Below, piece by piece: positions 42,629-51,388 of a stretch of 64,000 nucleotides of DNA. Within the stretch, counting starts at the first letter, position 1; each line of letters opens with the position of its first letter. The position numbers and the translations under genes are program-made. The notes under the pieces are model-generated. The model was not told the DNA's origin, made no database searches, and saw only the letters and a list, made by a program, of their open reading frames with translations. Source of the DNA: Melioribacter sp051488685 (lineage in GTDB: Bacteria; Bacteroidota; Ignavibacteria; Ignavibacteriales; Melioribacteraceae); the NCBI RefSeq assembly GCF_051488685.1, contig NZ_JBPSEH010000001.1, forward strand, positions 62,001 to 126,000, given 5' to 3'.

Positions 42629-43399
42629 TCAAACGTCCACCTCTTCGGATTTGATTTTAGCCATTATAAATTCCCTGTTCATTCTGGCAATATTTTTAAT
42701 GGAAATTCCCTTTGGGCATTCGGCTTCGCATGCGTAAGTATTCGAGCAAGCCCCAAAGCCGAGCTCATCCATCTTTTTGACCATCGCCTGTACTCTTCGG
42801 TATCTTTCTGGCTGACCTTGTGGAAGCAATGCAAATTGTGATACTTTTGCGCTAACGAATAGCATAGCAGATGCATTCTTACAAGCAGCCACACATGCAC
42901 CGCAGCCGATACATGAAGCGGAATCCATAGCTTCCGAAGCAACATCTTTGGGAATTGGAATTGCATTGCCATCGGGCACACTGCCAGTATTGACTGATAT
43001 AAATCCTCCAGCTTCCATTATTCTGTCGAAAGCCGAACGGTCTACCATTAAATCCTTAATTACAGGGAAGGCTTTTGCACGGAATGGTTCGACCCAGATT
43101 GTATCGCCATCTTTGAAATTTCTCATGTGCAGTTGACATGTGGCAATTCTGGGAAGTGGTCCATGAGGGTGGCCATTAATTACAAGTCCACAGGTGCCGC
43201 AAATTCCTTCCCGGCAGTCGCTTTCAAATGCGATCGGGTCGAGGTTTTGACTTTCAAGTTCATTGTTCAATTCATCGAGCATTTCGAGAAACGATGAATC
43301 GGGCGAAACAGTAACTTTATACTCCTGAAATCCGCCGGCTGCATTTGGAGCCGGTTGTCTCCAGATTTTTAACGTCAAATTTAATTTTTTCTCTTCCAT
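42629..43399 (-). CDS. sdhB: Succinate dehydrogenase / fumarate reductase iron-sulfur subunit
   Basis: 256 aa. It carries electrons between the flavoprotein and the membrane subunit. The [2Fe-2S] ligands are in CREGICGTCGLVING near residue 62 and a later ATC. The [4Fe-4S] ligands are in CIGCGACVAAC near 150, and CEAECPKGI near 225 serves the remaining clusters. The order sdhC-sdhA-sdhB and the single membrane subunit fit the B-type quinone-linked enzyme of the Wolinella/Bacillus kind. Confidence 0.95.
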   Translation of the reverse strand: MEEKKLNLTLKIWRQPAPNAAGGFQEYKVTVSPDSSFLEMLDELNNELESQNLDPIAFESDCREGICGTCGLVINGHPHGPLPRIATCQLHMRNFKDGDTIWVEPFRAKAFPVIKDLMVDRSAFDRIMEAGGFISVNTGSVPDGNAIPIPKDVASEAMDSASCIGCGACVAACKNASAMLFVSAKVSQFALLPQGQPERYRRVQAMVKKMDELGFGACSNTYACEAECPKGISIKNIARMNREFIMAKIKSEEVDV

Positions 43400-43423
43400 T
43401 TTAATACCCTTAACTTTTCAGTA

Positions 43424-45334
43424 TTATTTGTAACTTCTTGTAGCTAACTGAATATTTTCGAATTTGAGTTCTTCTCTTATAAGTTCCCAATTTCCTAATT
43501 CTTTGAATATCCAGGCAGCCACATAAGCGTATTCTTCGTCGTTTCTAAGAGCTTCGCCTTCTTCGGTTTGATATTCTTCTCTGAAATGAGCTCCGCAAGA
43601 TTCATTGCGGTTCAAGGCATCGATAGCCATCAGTTCGCTTAATTCGAGATAATCGGCAACTCTGCCCGCTCTTTCCAGGCATTGATTGACATCTTCGTTT
43701 TTGCCAACTACGTTAACATTTTTCCAGAATTCTTCTCTTAACGTTTTAATTTCCTCGATTGCTTCTTTCAAACCTTTTTCATTTCTCGACATTCCAACTT
43801 TGTTCCACATAATTCTGCCAAGTTCTTTATGAATGCTGTCGACCGTTCTCTTACCTTTAATCGACAAAAGTTTATTAATCATATTCTTAATATTGCTTTC
43901 AGCTTTATCGAACTCTGGATGAGATGTTTTAATTAGTTCAGGTTTCTCAGAAGCTATATAGTTGCCAATTGTATAAGGCAAAATGAAATATCCATCGGCA
44001 AGTCCCTGCATAAGTGCGCTTGCGCCAAGCCTGTTAGCGCCGTGGTCGGAAAAATTAGCTTCGCCTGCAACAAACAAGCCGGGTATTGTACTCATCAGGT
44101 TATAATCTACCCAGAGTCCACCCATAGTATAATGTGGTGCGGGATAGATCTTCATCGGCACTTCGTATGGATTTTCACCCGTAATGGTTTGATATATTTC
44201 GAACAGGTTACCATAACGTTCTTCAATTACTTTTTTACCGAGTCGTTTGATTGCATCTCTGAAATCGAGATAAACAGCTTCCTGGCCCTGAGCACCCCTC
44301 CCTTCGTCTACAACTTCTTTAGCCGCTCGGGAAGATATATCGCGTGGACTGAGATTACCATAGGAAGGGTATTTGCGTTCAAGATAATAATCGCGTTCTT
44401 CTTCTGGAATATCATTCGGATGTCTTTTATCGCCTTTTATTTTAGAAACCCAGATTCTGCCGTCGTTACGCAAGCTTTCACTCATTAAAGTCAATTTCGA
44501 TTGACCTTCTCCATGAACAGGCAAGCAGGTCGGATGAATTTGAGTGAAACATGGATTTGCAAATGCGGCTCCTTTTTTGTGCGCACGCCATATTGCAGTA
44601 GCATTACTGTTCATTGCATTTGTAGATAAAAAGTAAACATTCGAATAGCCGCCCGTAGCAAGTATAACGGCGTGAGCCGAGTATTTCTCAATCTCGCCTG
44701 TTATTAAATTTCTAACGATTATGCCCCTTGCAACACCATCCACCACAACCAGGTCGAGCATTTCCCTGCGCGAATAAAGCTTTACTTTACCTAAATTAAT
44801 CTGTCGGTTCATTGCCGAATATGCGCCAAGCAATAATTGTTGTCCCGTTTGGCCTTTTGCATAAAATGTTCTTGAAACCAATGCCCCACCAAAAGATCGA
44901 TTGGCAAGTGTACCGCCATATTCACGGGCAAAAGGGACTCCTTGAGCCACACATTGATCAATTATATTGCCGCTCACTTCGGCTAATCGATACACATTGG
45001 CTTCCCTCGAACGAAAGTCACCGCCTTTAATTGTATCGTAAAATAAGCGATAGACAGAGTCACCGTCGTTCTGATAATTTTTAGCAGCATTAATTCCGCC
45101 CTGAGCTGCAATACTGTGCGCTCTTCTGGCGCTGTCATGGAAAGTAAAAACTTTGACGTTGTATCCCAATTCACCGAGAGTTGCCGCTGCTGATGCTCCT
45201 GCCAGTCCAGTCCCGACAACAATTATATCGTATTTACGTTTATTGGCAGGGCTTACAAGCTTCATATTGAATTTATGATTAGTCCATTTTTCTTCAATCG
45301 GACCTGACGGAACTTTAGAATCTAATTTTAACAT
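43424..45334 (-). CDS. sdhA: Succinate dehydrogenase / fumarate reductase flavoprotein subunit
   Basis: 636 aa. It interconverts succinate and fumarate. The FAD-binding GTGLAGASAAATLGELG is near residue 40, and the flavin-linking histidine is in RRAHSIAAQGGINAA near 70. HPTCLPVHGEG near 265 and PAPHYTMGGLWVDYN near 395 carry substrate and active-site residues. LGASALMQGLADGYFILP near 445 is also typical. Its start overlaps the sdhC stop by one base (TGATG) and GGAGG is present upstream. The direction of catalysis (SQR or QFR) cannot be told from sequence. Confidence 0.96.
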   Translation of the reverse strand: MLKLDSKVPSGPIEEKWTNHKFNMKLVSPANKRKYDIIVVGTGLAGASAAATLGELGYNVKVFTFHDSARRAHSIAAQGGINAAKNYQNDGDSVYRLFYDTIKGGDFRSREANVYRLAEVSGNIIDQCVAQGVPFAREYGGTLANRSFGGALVSRTFYAKGQTGQQLLLGAYSAMNRQINLGKVKLYSRREMLDLVVVDGVARGIIVRNLITGEIEKYSAHAVILATGGYSNVYFLSTNAMNSNATAIWRAHKKGAAFANPCFTQIHPTCLPVHGEGQSKLTLMSESLRNDGRIWVSKIKGDKRHPNDIPEEERDYYLERKYPSYGNLSPRDISSRAAKEVVDEGRGAQGQEAVYLDFRDAIKRLGKKVIEERYGNLFEIYQTITGENPYEVPMKIYPAPHYTMGGLWVDYNLMSTIPGLFVAGEANFSDHGANRLGASALMQGLADGYFILPYTIGNYIASEKPELIKTSHPEFDKAESNIKNMINKLLSIKGKRTVDSIHKELGRIMWNKVGMSRNEKGLKEAIEEIKTLREEFWKNVNVVGKNEDVNQCLERAGRVADYLELSELMAIDALNRNESCGAHFREEYQTEEGEALRNDEEYAYVAAWIFKELGNWELIREELKFENIQLATRSYK

Positions 45335-46002
45335 CAGTTACCTCCGTAAAAAAATAAAAAGTAGATAGGAATCGAGGCAAAGCCAATAACCATTATATAA
45401 GTGTAAATATCTCCCAATTTTCTGATAATCGGGAAATATTTATTGTTATTCCATCCGAAAGTTTGAAAGGCACTCTGGAATCCATGTTTCAAATGAAAAC
45501 CGAGTAATAGAATTGCCACAACATAAAACAATGAATAAACTGGATCCATGAATGCTTGAACTACAATTTCATAATAATTATGAGATTGAGCCAATGGATG
45601 ACCCAAATTAAACGATACCCAGAATGTGCGTAGATGGATTACCAGAAAAATAAAAATTATGCTTCCGCTCCAGATCATTGTTCTTGAAAATAAAGTACTA
45701 TTTTCCGAAGAAGCGTTGATTTTATAGTTGATTGGACGAGCTTTTTTATTTCCGTACCATACACGAATGGCGTCATAGATATGAAAAACAAAAATGAGAA
45801 CAAGTATTAATTCAATAACCCTTACAAGCGGTTTGATACTTTCGAGGTTTTTAACAACTGTGTTGAACAACTCGGGTCCGCCGTAAAGTGTGAGATTATT
45901 AATCAGATGAATTATCAGGAAGAGTAACAGACAGACGCCGGTTAATGCCATTATAAATTTTTTACCGATAGACGAATTAAGTGCATTAGCGATCCAACCC
46001 AT
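45334..46002 (-). CDS. sdhC: Succinate dehydrogenase cytochrome b subunit (B-type)
   Basis: 222 aa with five hydrophobic helices. ALTGVCLLLFLIIHLINNL near residue 20, FVFHIYDAIRVW near 75, FIFLVIHLRTFWVSF near 115, and a helix with LLLGFHLKHGFQSAFQTFGW near 165 contain the histidines expected to bind two haems b. It anchors SdhAB and handles quinone. It is the first gene of the operon. The 200-base region before it is shared with the divergent btuB riboswitch. Confidence 0.92.
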   Translation of the reverse strand: MGWIANALNSSIGKKFIMALTGVCLLLFLIIHLINNLTLYGGPELFNTVVKNLESIKPLVRVIELILVLIFVFHIYDAIRVWYGNKKARPINYKINASSENSTLFSRTMIWSGSIIFIFLVIHLRTFWVSFNLGHPLAQSHNYYEIVVQAFMDPVYSLFYVVAILLLGFHLKHGFQSAFQTFGWNNNKYFPIIRKLGDIYTYIMVIGFASIPIYFLFFYGGN

Positions 46003-46157
46003 TAATTATCTCCCGTATTTAGATTGTGGTTGAATATAATTATTAGATGTGCCTTTGAGAAATGTGAATGTAAATTCGAAGTCACGATTAATACCGAACT
46101 TTAATAATTCTTAAATTAAGATAAGTTTATTAAATATCTTTTTCAAAGGAAATTTTA

Positions 46158-46188
46158 TTGTTGTATTAAATTATATTTTCTATATTCG
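46158..46188 (+). promoter_or_regulatory. Candidate promoter for the cobalamin riboswitch-btuB transcript
   Basis: A TTG at 46158-46160 lies 20 bases before TATATTCG (46181-46188), one mismatch from TAnnTTTG. Transcription would start near 46194, about 12 bases before the first base of the riboswitch P1 stem, which is the position expected. Confidence 0.45.
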
Positions 46189-46205
46189 CTCAGTTCTTAA
46201 AAAAG

Positions 46206-46373
46206 TTTGCGGTGTCTTTAAAGACTTAATAGGGAAACCGGTGAGGTAACACAAATCCGGTGCTGCCCCGCAACTGTGAGGGACATATAAATCCTTCAGC
46301 AAAATGCCACTGTACTGTCAAACGGTATGGGAAGGCGCTGATAGGAGTCCCAAGCCAGGAGACCTACCGCAAA
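46206..46373 (+). ncRNA. Cobalamin (B12) riboswitch aptamer
   Basis: The conserved elements appear in order: GGGAAACCGGTGAGGT, ACAAATCCGGTGCTGCCCC, GCAACTGTGAGG, GGGAAGGC and AGGAGTCCCAAGCCAGGAG (B12 box), then ACC. The closing P1 helix is TTTGCGGT (46206-46213) with ACCGCAAA (46366-46373). It binds adenosylcobalamin or a related form and represses downstream btuB when B12 is plentiful. Confidence 0.95.
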
Positions 46374-46489
46374 TTAAGAATAATCAACCTTCGCGGGTGA
46401 GGTTGTGATTAACGAATTTTCTCACATTCGTTCGTTCCAATCCCCTAACCCACGAAGTTACAACTTTTTAATCAACCGATTCTTAATTT
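46371..46489 (+). promoter_or_regulatory. Candidate riboswitch expression platform with an 11-base long-range inverted repeat
   Basis: AAATTAAGAAT (46371-46381) pairs perfectly with ATTCTTAATTT (46479-46489), 97 bases apart, just before the Shine-Dalgarno AAGGAG (46493-46498). Inside, GGTTGTGATTAA and a TTACAAC / TTAATCAACC region can partly pair. The first arm shares three bases with the 3' strand of aptamer P1, so the two helices compete. No T-run terminator is seen, which suggests translational control. Confidence 0.5.
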
Positions 46490-46506
46490 AAAAAGGAGTA
46501 ACTTCT

Positions 46507-48417
46507 ATGAAAGCTTCCATCACTTTATTATTAATTTTTTCTTTCTCGTTTTTAAATGCACAAACCGATACGCTTAAAACTACTCTATCGGAAGTTGTTG
46601 TAACTGCAACCAAAACCGAAACTCCCTACTACGCAATTGCCAGCTCGGTTACGGTTTTTACACGAGATGAAATTGAAAATTCCAATCTCAACGACGTAAT
46701 CGATCTATTGAGAAGAGCACCAGGCATTTCTATCACTCAACAGGGAGGACGCGGTAGAATATCATACTCGTTCATCAGAGGCGCAAATTCAAACCATACG
46801 CTTGTTTATATCGATGGAATTAAAATGAACGATCCCACTTCACCGAACAACGCTTTCGATTTTGCGAATCTAACAACCGACGATATAGAACGAATCGAAA
46901 TTGTAAGAGGTCCCCAAAGCACTTTATACGGCGCTGACGCAGCAGCTGGAATTATCAATATCATTACTCAGAAAGCCGGAGCGAACAATTATTCTCTAAA
47001 TGCTGAAGCGGGGTCACATTCAACATTTAAAGGTGCTCTTAACCTTAACAGCACTATTGGAAAACTCAATTATTTTATTAATCTAAGTAGACATTCAACA
47101 GAGGGAATTTCTGCAAGCAATTCGAAATACGGAAACACAGAAGACGATGGTTACACAAATAACGGCATTACCGTTAAACTTAATTACCCGCTACTTAACA
47201 ATCTTAATGCAGAATTTTTATATAAATATATAAAGACAAATACCGATCTCGATCAAAACGATAAATATGGAGACGATCCGAATTACACTTATAAAAATGA
47301 AGACCAGGTTTTCAAGGCAGCACTTAATTATAAGGGACTGGAAAATTTGCTCGAGCAATCTCTGGTTCTTTCAGCAACCAGAAAATTCGCCAACGCAATC
47401 GATCTACCTGACGATTTACGACCTTCAACTTCATCTGACAGTTACAATAGAGGGACACGTCTGGCAGCCGATTTTATGAATATATTACATTTGAACTCCA
47501 ACACAATAACCGCCGGCGTTGCTTACGAAAAAGAAACAGCTTACACAAACTATTTAAGCAATTCGCAATGGGGCGAATATGCCAGCACCTTCCCTGAATC
47601 GTCGATGGACAATGTGGGAATTTACTTACAGGATCAAATCAACATAGCAGGTAAAATTTTCATCACAGCAGGAATTAGATTCGACAAACACAGCAAATAT
47701 GGTAACAAAACCACATACAGATTTGCACCATCTTATTTTATTTCTCAAACTGGCACAAAGATTAAACTTTCATACGGTACTGGTTTTAAAGCTCCTTCCC
47801 TCTATTATTTGCTGGATCCACTTTACGGCAATCCTGAATTAAAACCTGAGGAAACAACCGGTCTGGACATTGGAATAGAACAGTCACTAATCGACAACAA
47901 ATTTATAACTGGCATAACATATTTCCAGCTCGACATGAAAAATATGTTTGGTTATGATGAGAATTATAAAACTATTAATATCGCAGAAGCGGAATCCAAT
48001 GGCTTGGAAACTTATATTAATTTAAGAAATTATTACGGTGTTGATTTGAACTTCAGTTATACTTACAACAAAACCAAAGACAAGTACTTGGCAAGCGAAG
48101 ATTATGGAAAAGAACTTTTAAGAAGACCCGCTCATCAACTCTTCTTTTCAGCAGGCTACCAGATAGATCGTTTTTATCTTGCTGCTGAGTTAAAATATAA
48201 AGGTAGCCGATACGACAAAGATTTTTCGGTTTATCCAGCTCAAAGAGTGGAATTGAGTCCTTACACTCTTGTTAATTTTTCGGTTTCATTTAAATTGACT
48301 GATAAAATTAGATTGTACGGAAGAATTGATAACATCTTTAATGAAGATTATGAAGAAATACTTTATTATGGAACTTATGGAAGAAGTCTTTATGGAGGCA
48401 TTAAATTAAGTATGTAG
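46507..48417 (+). CDS. btuB: TonB-dependent vitamin B12 receptor (BtuB-like)
   Basis: 636 aa. A signal peptide (MKASITLLLIFSFSFLNAQ) is followed by the TonB box-like TLSEVVVTATKTE near residue 27. The plug domain contains GRISYSFIRGANSNHTLVYIDG near 80 and IERIEIVRGPQSTLYGADA near 128. A 22-strand barrel follows and ends YGRSLYGGIKLSM. The upstream cobalamin riboswitch makes B12 or a cobamide the ligand with good confidence. AAGGAG is eight bases before the ATG. The 3' terminator lies within the end of the convergent pseudouridine synthase gene. Confidence 0.95.
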   Translation: MKASITLLLIFSFSFLNAQTDTLKTTLSEVVVTATKTETPYYAIASSVTVFTRDEIENSNLNDVIDLLRRAPGISITQQGGRGRISYSFIRGANSNHTLVYIDGIKMNDPTSPNNAFDFANLTTDDIERIEIVRGPQSTLYGADAAAGIINIITQKAGANNYSLNAEAGSHSTFKGALNLNSTIGKLNYFINLSRHSTEGISASNSKYGNTEDDGYTNNGITVKLNYPLLNNLNAEFLYKYIKTNTDLDQNDKYGDDPNYTYKNEDQVFKAALNYKGLENLLEQSLVLSATRKFANAIDLPDDLRPSTSSDSYNRGTRLAADFMNILHLNSNTITAGVAYEKETAYTNYLSNSQWGEYASTFPESSMDNVGIYLQDQINIAGKIFITAGIRFDKHSKYGNKTTYRFAPSYFISQTGTKIKLSYGTGFKAPSLYYLLDPLYGNPELKPEETTGLDIGIEQSLIDNKFITGITYFQLDMKNMFGYDENYKTINIAEAESNGLETYINLRNYYGVDLNFSYTYNKTKDKYLASEDYGKELLRRPAHQLFFSAGYQIDRFYLAAELKYKGSRYDKDFSVYPAQRVELSPYTLVNFSVSFKLTDKIRLYGRIDNIFNEDYEEILYYGTYGRSLYGGIKLSM

Positions 48418-48420
48418 CTT

Positions 48421-49044
48421 TTAACGCTGCTTCGTATTCGATAAAAAATGCGAAGCAGCTTTTTTATTAATTATTTTATAAAATTCCGAAAGCTTTCTTC
48501 CTTGCAACTGAAGTACTTCCCCGGGTTTCATATTTTTTAGATGGAGATTTTCTATTCGCACTCGTACAAGTCGCAATGTAGGATAACCAACAGAAGCCGT
48601 CATTCTTCTAACCTGTCTGTTTTTCCCCTCAATTAATGTAATACTTAGCCAGCAAGTAGGTATGTTTAATCTTTTTCTAATAGGTGGAATTCGTTCCGGA
48701 AGGTCGGGAGACTCAATCAACCTGACTTTTGCAGGCAATGTTTTCATTCCTTTAATAAACACTCCTTTTCTCAATTTATCGAGTGCTTCTTCATCGGGAA
48801 TTCCTTCAACCTGTACATAATACTCCCGCTCGTGACAATAATCTGGATTTAATAAAATATTATTTATTTTTTTATCGTTAGTAACCAATAACAAGCCTTC
48901 GCTATCCATATCTAATCTACCAACAGGATAGACATCTTTCGGAAACGGGAAAAGTGATTTTAATGTAGGTCGTCCCTGATTATCAGAAAATTGAGAAAGC
49001 ATCCCGTATGGTTTATAAACCAAGTAGTATCTATACTCTTTCAT
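48421..49044 (-). CDS. Pseudouridine synthase of the RsuA/RluE family
   Basis: 207 aa, without an N-terminal S4 domain, as in RluE-type members (23S rRNA U2457 in E. coli). The catalytic motif is GRLDMDSEGLLLVTND near residue 42, with the essential Asp in RLD. RQVRRMTASVGYPTLRLVRVRI near 145 is the C-terminal signature. The last 14 codons contain the terminator hairpin of the convergent btuB gene. It overlaps the histidine kinase gene by 14 bases. Confidence 0.9.
   Translation of the reverse strand: MKEYRYYLVYKPYGMLSQFSDNQGRPTLKSLFPFPKDVYPVGRLDMDSEGLLLVTNDKKINNILLNPDYCHEREYYVQVEGIPDEEALDKLRKGVFIKGMKTLPAKVRLIESPDLPERIPPIRKRLNIPTCWLSITLIEGKNRQVRRMTASVGYPTLRLVRVRIENLHLKNMKPGEVLQLQGRKLSEFYKIINKKAASHFLSNTKQR
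48426..48465 (+). terminator. btuB intrinsic terminator located inside the convergent gene's 3' end
   Basis: A 9-bp stem GCTGCTTCG (48426-48434) with CGAAGCAGC (48451-48459) and a 16-base loop, followed by TTTTTT on the plus strand. It starts eight bases after the btuB stop and lies within the last codons of the minus-strand pseudouridine synthase gene. Confidence 0.85.
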
Positions 49045-49963
49045 GATCGCACGGTAGAATTATTGTAAAGCGAGTACCTTCGCCTTCTTTGCTTTCTACT
49101 GTAATTTTTCCGTTGAGTTTCTCAATCATTTCTTTACATATCAATAATCCCAATCCAGTGCCGCTTTCATTCTGAGTCCCAGCTGTCGAGCGGTTACTGC
49201 CTGGTTTGAACAAAGTTCTCAATCTCTCGACTGGAATTCCTACTCCTGTATCCTGTATCGAAATTTCCAGAGTGTCCGAATTGAATTCGCAGCGTGCAAT
49301 AACTTTGTCGCCGTCGTCCGAATATTTAATTGCATTACCTATCAAATTATTAAAGATGGAATTGAGCATATATTCGTCGCTCTGAACAACGGCTTTCTTA
49401 TCAATTTCATTCAATAACTCAATATTTTTCTTTTTAGCATTTGGCATATGCAGATTATAAACTTCCTGCACCAGCTCGTATAAATTAATTTCTTTTATTT
49501 CTATTTCCATTCTATTGGTTTTTAAGCGCGACCATTCAAGGAGATTAACTAAAAGATTGTAAATATTTTTCGTTGAGGAACGAATTCCTTTGGCAATTTC
49601 AAGTTTAACATTGTCGTCCAATTCGTTGAATTCCTCATAAAGCATTTCCGAATAGCTAAGTAAACCCTGGAAAGGATTTTTAAGGTCGTGTGAAATTACA
49701 GAAAACATTCTGTCTTTATCTCTGTTGGATTGCTGAAGTTCCTCTGCCTTTTCGAGTAATTTTTTCTCCGTTTCTTTTCTGAGTTGTATTTCTTCCATTA
49801 ATGTATTATTGAGGATTTCGAGCTGCTGAAGTTTGAGGTTAAGTTGATTCTCGAGTTCCCTGCTTTTATTCTTTATCTTTTTTATCAGAAAATAAACTAA
49901 AATGCTCGCCAGTAAAGAGAGCAGCAGGAGAAGTATAAGTATTAGTTCAAGGTTTATATTCAT
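49031..49963 (-). CDS. Membrane-bound sensor histidine kinase without a separate sensory domain
   Basis: 310 aa. One N-terminal membrane helix (about 6-26) is followed by a coiled coil (about 30-85). The HisKA dimerisation domain has VISHDLKNPFQGLL near residue 92, with the phosphorylated His. The ATPase domain has the N-box IFNNLIGNAIKYSDDG near 205, the G1 box DTGVGIP and the G2 box GTGLGLLICKEMI. No PAS, GAF or periplasmic domain is visible, so the signal may be sensed through the coiled coil or a partner. No response regulator is adjacent. Confidence 0.92.
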   Translation of the reverse strand: MNINLELILILLLLLSLLASILVYFLIKKIKNKSRELENQLNLKLQQLEILNNTLMEEIQLRKETEKKLLEKAEELQQSNRDKDRMFSVISHDLKNPFQGLLSYSEMLYEEFNELDDNVKLEIAKGIRSSTKNIYNLLVNLLEWSRLKTNRMEIEIKEINLYELVQEVYNLHMPNAKKKNIELLNEIDKKAVVQSDEYMLNSIFNNLIGNAIKYSDDGDKVIARCEFNSDTLEISIQDTGVGIPVERLRTLFKPGSNRSTAGTQNESGTGLGLLICKEMIEKLNGKITVESKEGEGTRFTIILPCDHERV

Positions 49964-50041
49964 TATGAATACATAACTTAAAGATATCCAATCAATTTAA
50001 AATAGAAAAAGCAGGGCTCATTTGTAAAGAGGAGGGAGAAA

Positions 50042-50067
50042 TAAAAAGGCTGCCAGAAAGGCAGCCT
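50042..50067 (-). terminator. Intrinsic terminator of the dps-peroxiredoxin operon
   Basis: An 8-bp stem AGGCTGCC (50047-50054) / GGCAGCCT (50060-50067) with a 5-base loop and a T-run on the minus strand. It lies seven bases after the peroxiredoxin stop. Confidence 0.85.
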
Positions 50068-50074
50068 ATAATTG

Positions 50075-50725
50075 TCAAAGGGATTTATAAGTAAACCACC
50101 AATCGTATCCTTCTTTTGAGGATTTTCTTTTTTCGGCTTCTGCTATGTCTTTCGGCGGTGGTATGATTACTTTATCCTTAATCAATTCGTTATTGGGCCA
50201 GTTTTCGGGCATAGCCACTTTATTAATATCCGAAATTTGAAGTGCTCTTAGAGCTCTCAATACTTCGTCAACCTGCCTACCGATTTCCTGTGGATAGTAG
50301 ATCATAAGACGGATGACACCATTCGGATCAATTAAAAATACCGCCCGTACAGTATTTGTACCTTTACCTGGATGTACCATTCCAAAGGCTTCGGCAACTT
50401 TGCCCATATCGTCTGCGATAATAGGGAAAGGAATTTTAACGCCGATTTTTTCTTCGATCCATTCGACCCATTTAATATGCGAGAAGACCTGGTCGATTGA
50501 AAGCCCCAGCAATTCTGCATTTAGTTTTTTGAATTCGTCATTTCTCTTTGCAAAAGCAACAAACTCGGTCGTGCACACTGGTGTAAAGTCTGCCGGATGA
50601 CTAAAAAGTACAATCCATTTACCTTTGTAATCACCAGGAATATTTTTTATACCGTGAGTAGTTTGAACTGTTAACTCTGGCATTTTGTCGCCAATCAATG
50701 GAATTCCATTTCTTACCTGTTCCAT
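50075..50725 (-). CDS. 1-Cys peroxiredoxin (Prx6-like)
   Basis: 216 aa, the Prx6 length. It reduces hydrogen and organic peroxides. The catalytic motif is HPADFTPVCTTEF with the peroxidatic Cys51 and the threonine three residues before it. NTVRAVFLIDPNGVIRLMIYYPQEIGR near 125 and the C-terminal arm with DWWFTY are typical. I see no second resolving cysteine, so it is called 1-Cys. It is the second gene of an operon with dps behind a sigma-54 type promoter. Confidence 0.93.
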   Translation of the reverse strand: MEQVRNGIPLIGDKMPELTVQTTHGIKNIPGDYKGKWIVLFSHPADFTPVCTTEFVAFAKRNDEFKKLNAELLGLSIDQVFSHIKWVEWIEEKIGVKIPFPIIADDMGKVAEAFGMVHPGKGTNTVRAVFLIDPNGVIRLMIYYPQEIGRQVDEVLRALRALQISDINKVAMPENWPNNELIKDKVIIPPPKDIAEAEKRKSSKEGYDWWFTYKSL

Positions 50726-50734
50726 TTTTCCTCC

Positions 50735-51205
50735 TTAGTTATTAATTAATGATTTAAGCATCCACAGATTTTTCTGGTATTTCTGAGCAAGACCATATAA
50801 CAGTCCCGCTGTAATTTCATCCCTGAATTCGTCTTGAATTTTTATAGCATTTTCAATTATACGATTTGTTACAAGTTCATAGTCGTTTGTAAATGTACGC
50901 ACCATTTCCTCGGCAGCTGGATAGTAATTTTCAGTTTCGCCGATTTGAGAAAGTCTTAGAAATTCGCTTAATGTCCCGGGCGCATTAACTCCAAGGGCCC
51001 GAATTCTTTCAGCCACTTCATCAATATCTTCAGCCAGTTCATCGTACAATTTTTCAAATATTTCATGCAAGCGATAAAAATGTCCGCCGGTTACATTCCA
51101 GTGATAGTTTCTCGCTTTTGTGTAAAGCACAAATTGATCCGCCAGAACTGTTTTAAGAAGTTCAGCGGTCTCAACATTAACGCTATTTGATACTTGAGTT
51201 TTCAT
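50735..51205 (-). CDS. dps: Dps-like ferritin-family DNA-protection protein
   Basis: 156 aa from the ATG at 51205, preceded by GGAG. The dodecamer oxidises Fe(II) with peroxide and stores it, and may bind DNA. The ferroxidase residues are seen in NYHWNVTGGHFYRLHEIFEKLY near residue 38 and ELAEDIDEVAERIRALG near 62. A longer frame to 51238 has no ribosome-binding site. It is transcribed away from the sigma-54 activator and followed nine bases later by the peroxiredoxin gene. Confidence 0.93.
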   Translation of the reverse strand: MKTQVSNSVNVETAELLKTVLADQFVLYTKARNYHWNVTGGHFYRLHEIFEKLYDELAEDIDEVAERIRALGVNAPGTLSEFLRLSQIGETENYYPAAEEMVRTFTNDYELVTNRIIENAIKIQDEFRDEITAGLLYGLAQKYQKNLWMLKSLINN

Positions 51206-51245
51206 CTTCTTCTCCTTTTGTTTAATTAAAACTAACATTATTAAG

Positions 51246-51260
51246 TCAATTTGTGTGCCA
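51246..51260 (-). promoter_or_regulatory. Sigma-54 type -24/-12 promoter for dps-peroxiredoxin
   Basis: On the minus strand TGGCACACAAATTGA fits TGGCAC-n5-TTGC with the last base A instead of C; spacing is exact. Transcription would start near 51234, about 30 bases before the dps ATG, leaving room for the GGAG ribosome-binding site. The adjacent divergent gene is a sigma-54 activator. Confidence 0.7.
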
Positions 51261-51324
51261 GAATAATTATCATATTAACTCATTTATTAACAATATCTTA
51301 GAATATTTTATTTTCCAGCATTGA

Positions 51325-51356
51325 TGTTGCAACTATATTTAGTTATATTTTGCAAC
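51325..51356. promoter_or_regulatory. Inverted repeat, candidate enhancer (UAS) of the sigma-54 activator
   Basis: TGTTGCAA (51325-51332) and TTGCAAC (51350-51356) form an inverted repeat with centres about two helical turns apart. It lies 65-96 bases upstream of the -24 element of dps and just before the activator's own start, in the usual place for an upstream activator site. Confidence 0.55.
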
Positions 51357-51388
51357 GATTATTCGTAAAACAACTATTATTCGGTGCA

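Noticed and set aside
44042..44488. 148-codon open frame on the plus strand
   Set aside because: It lies wholly antisense to sdhA, whose motifs are intact. It has no ribosome-binding site and no family signature.
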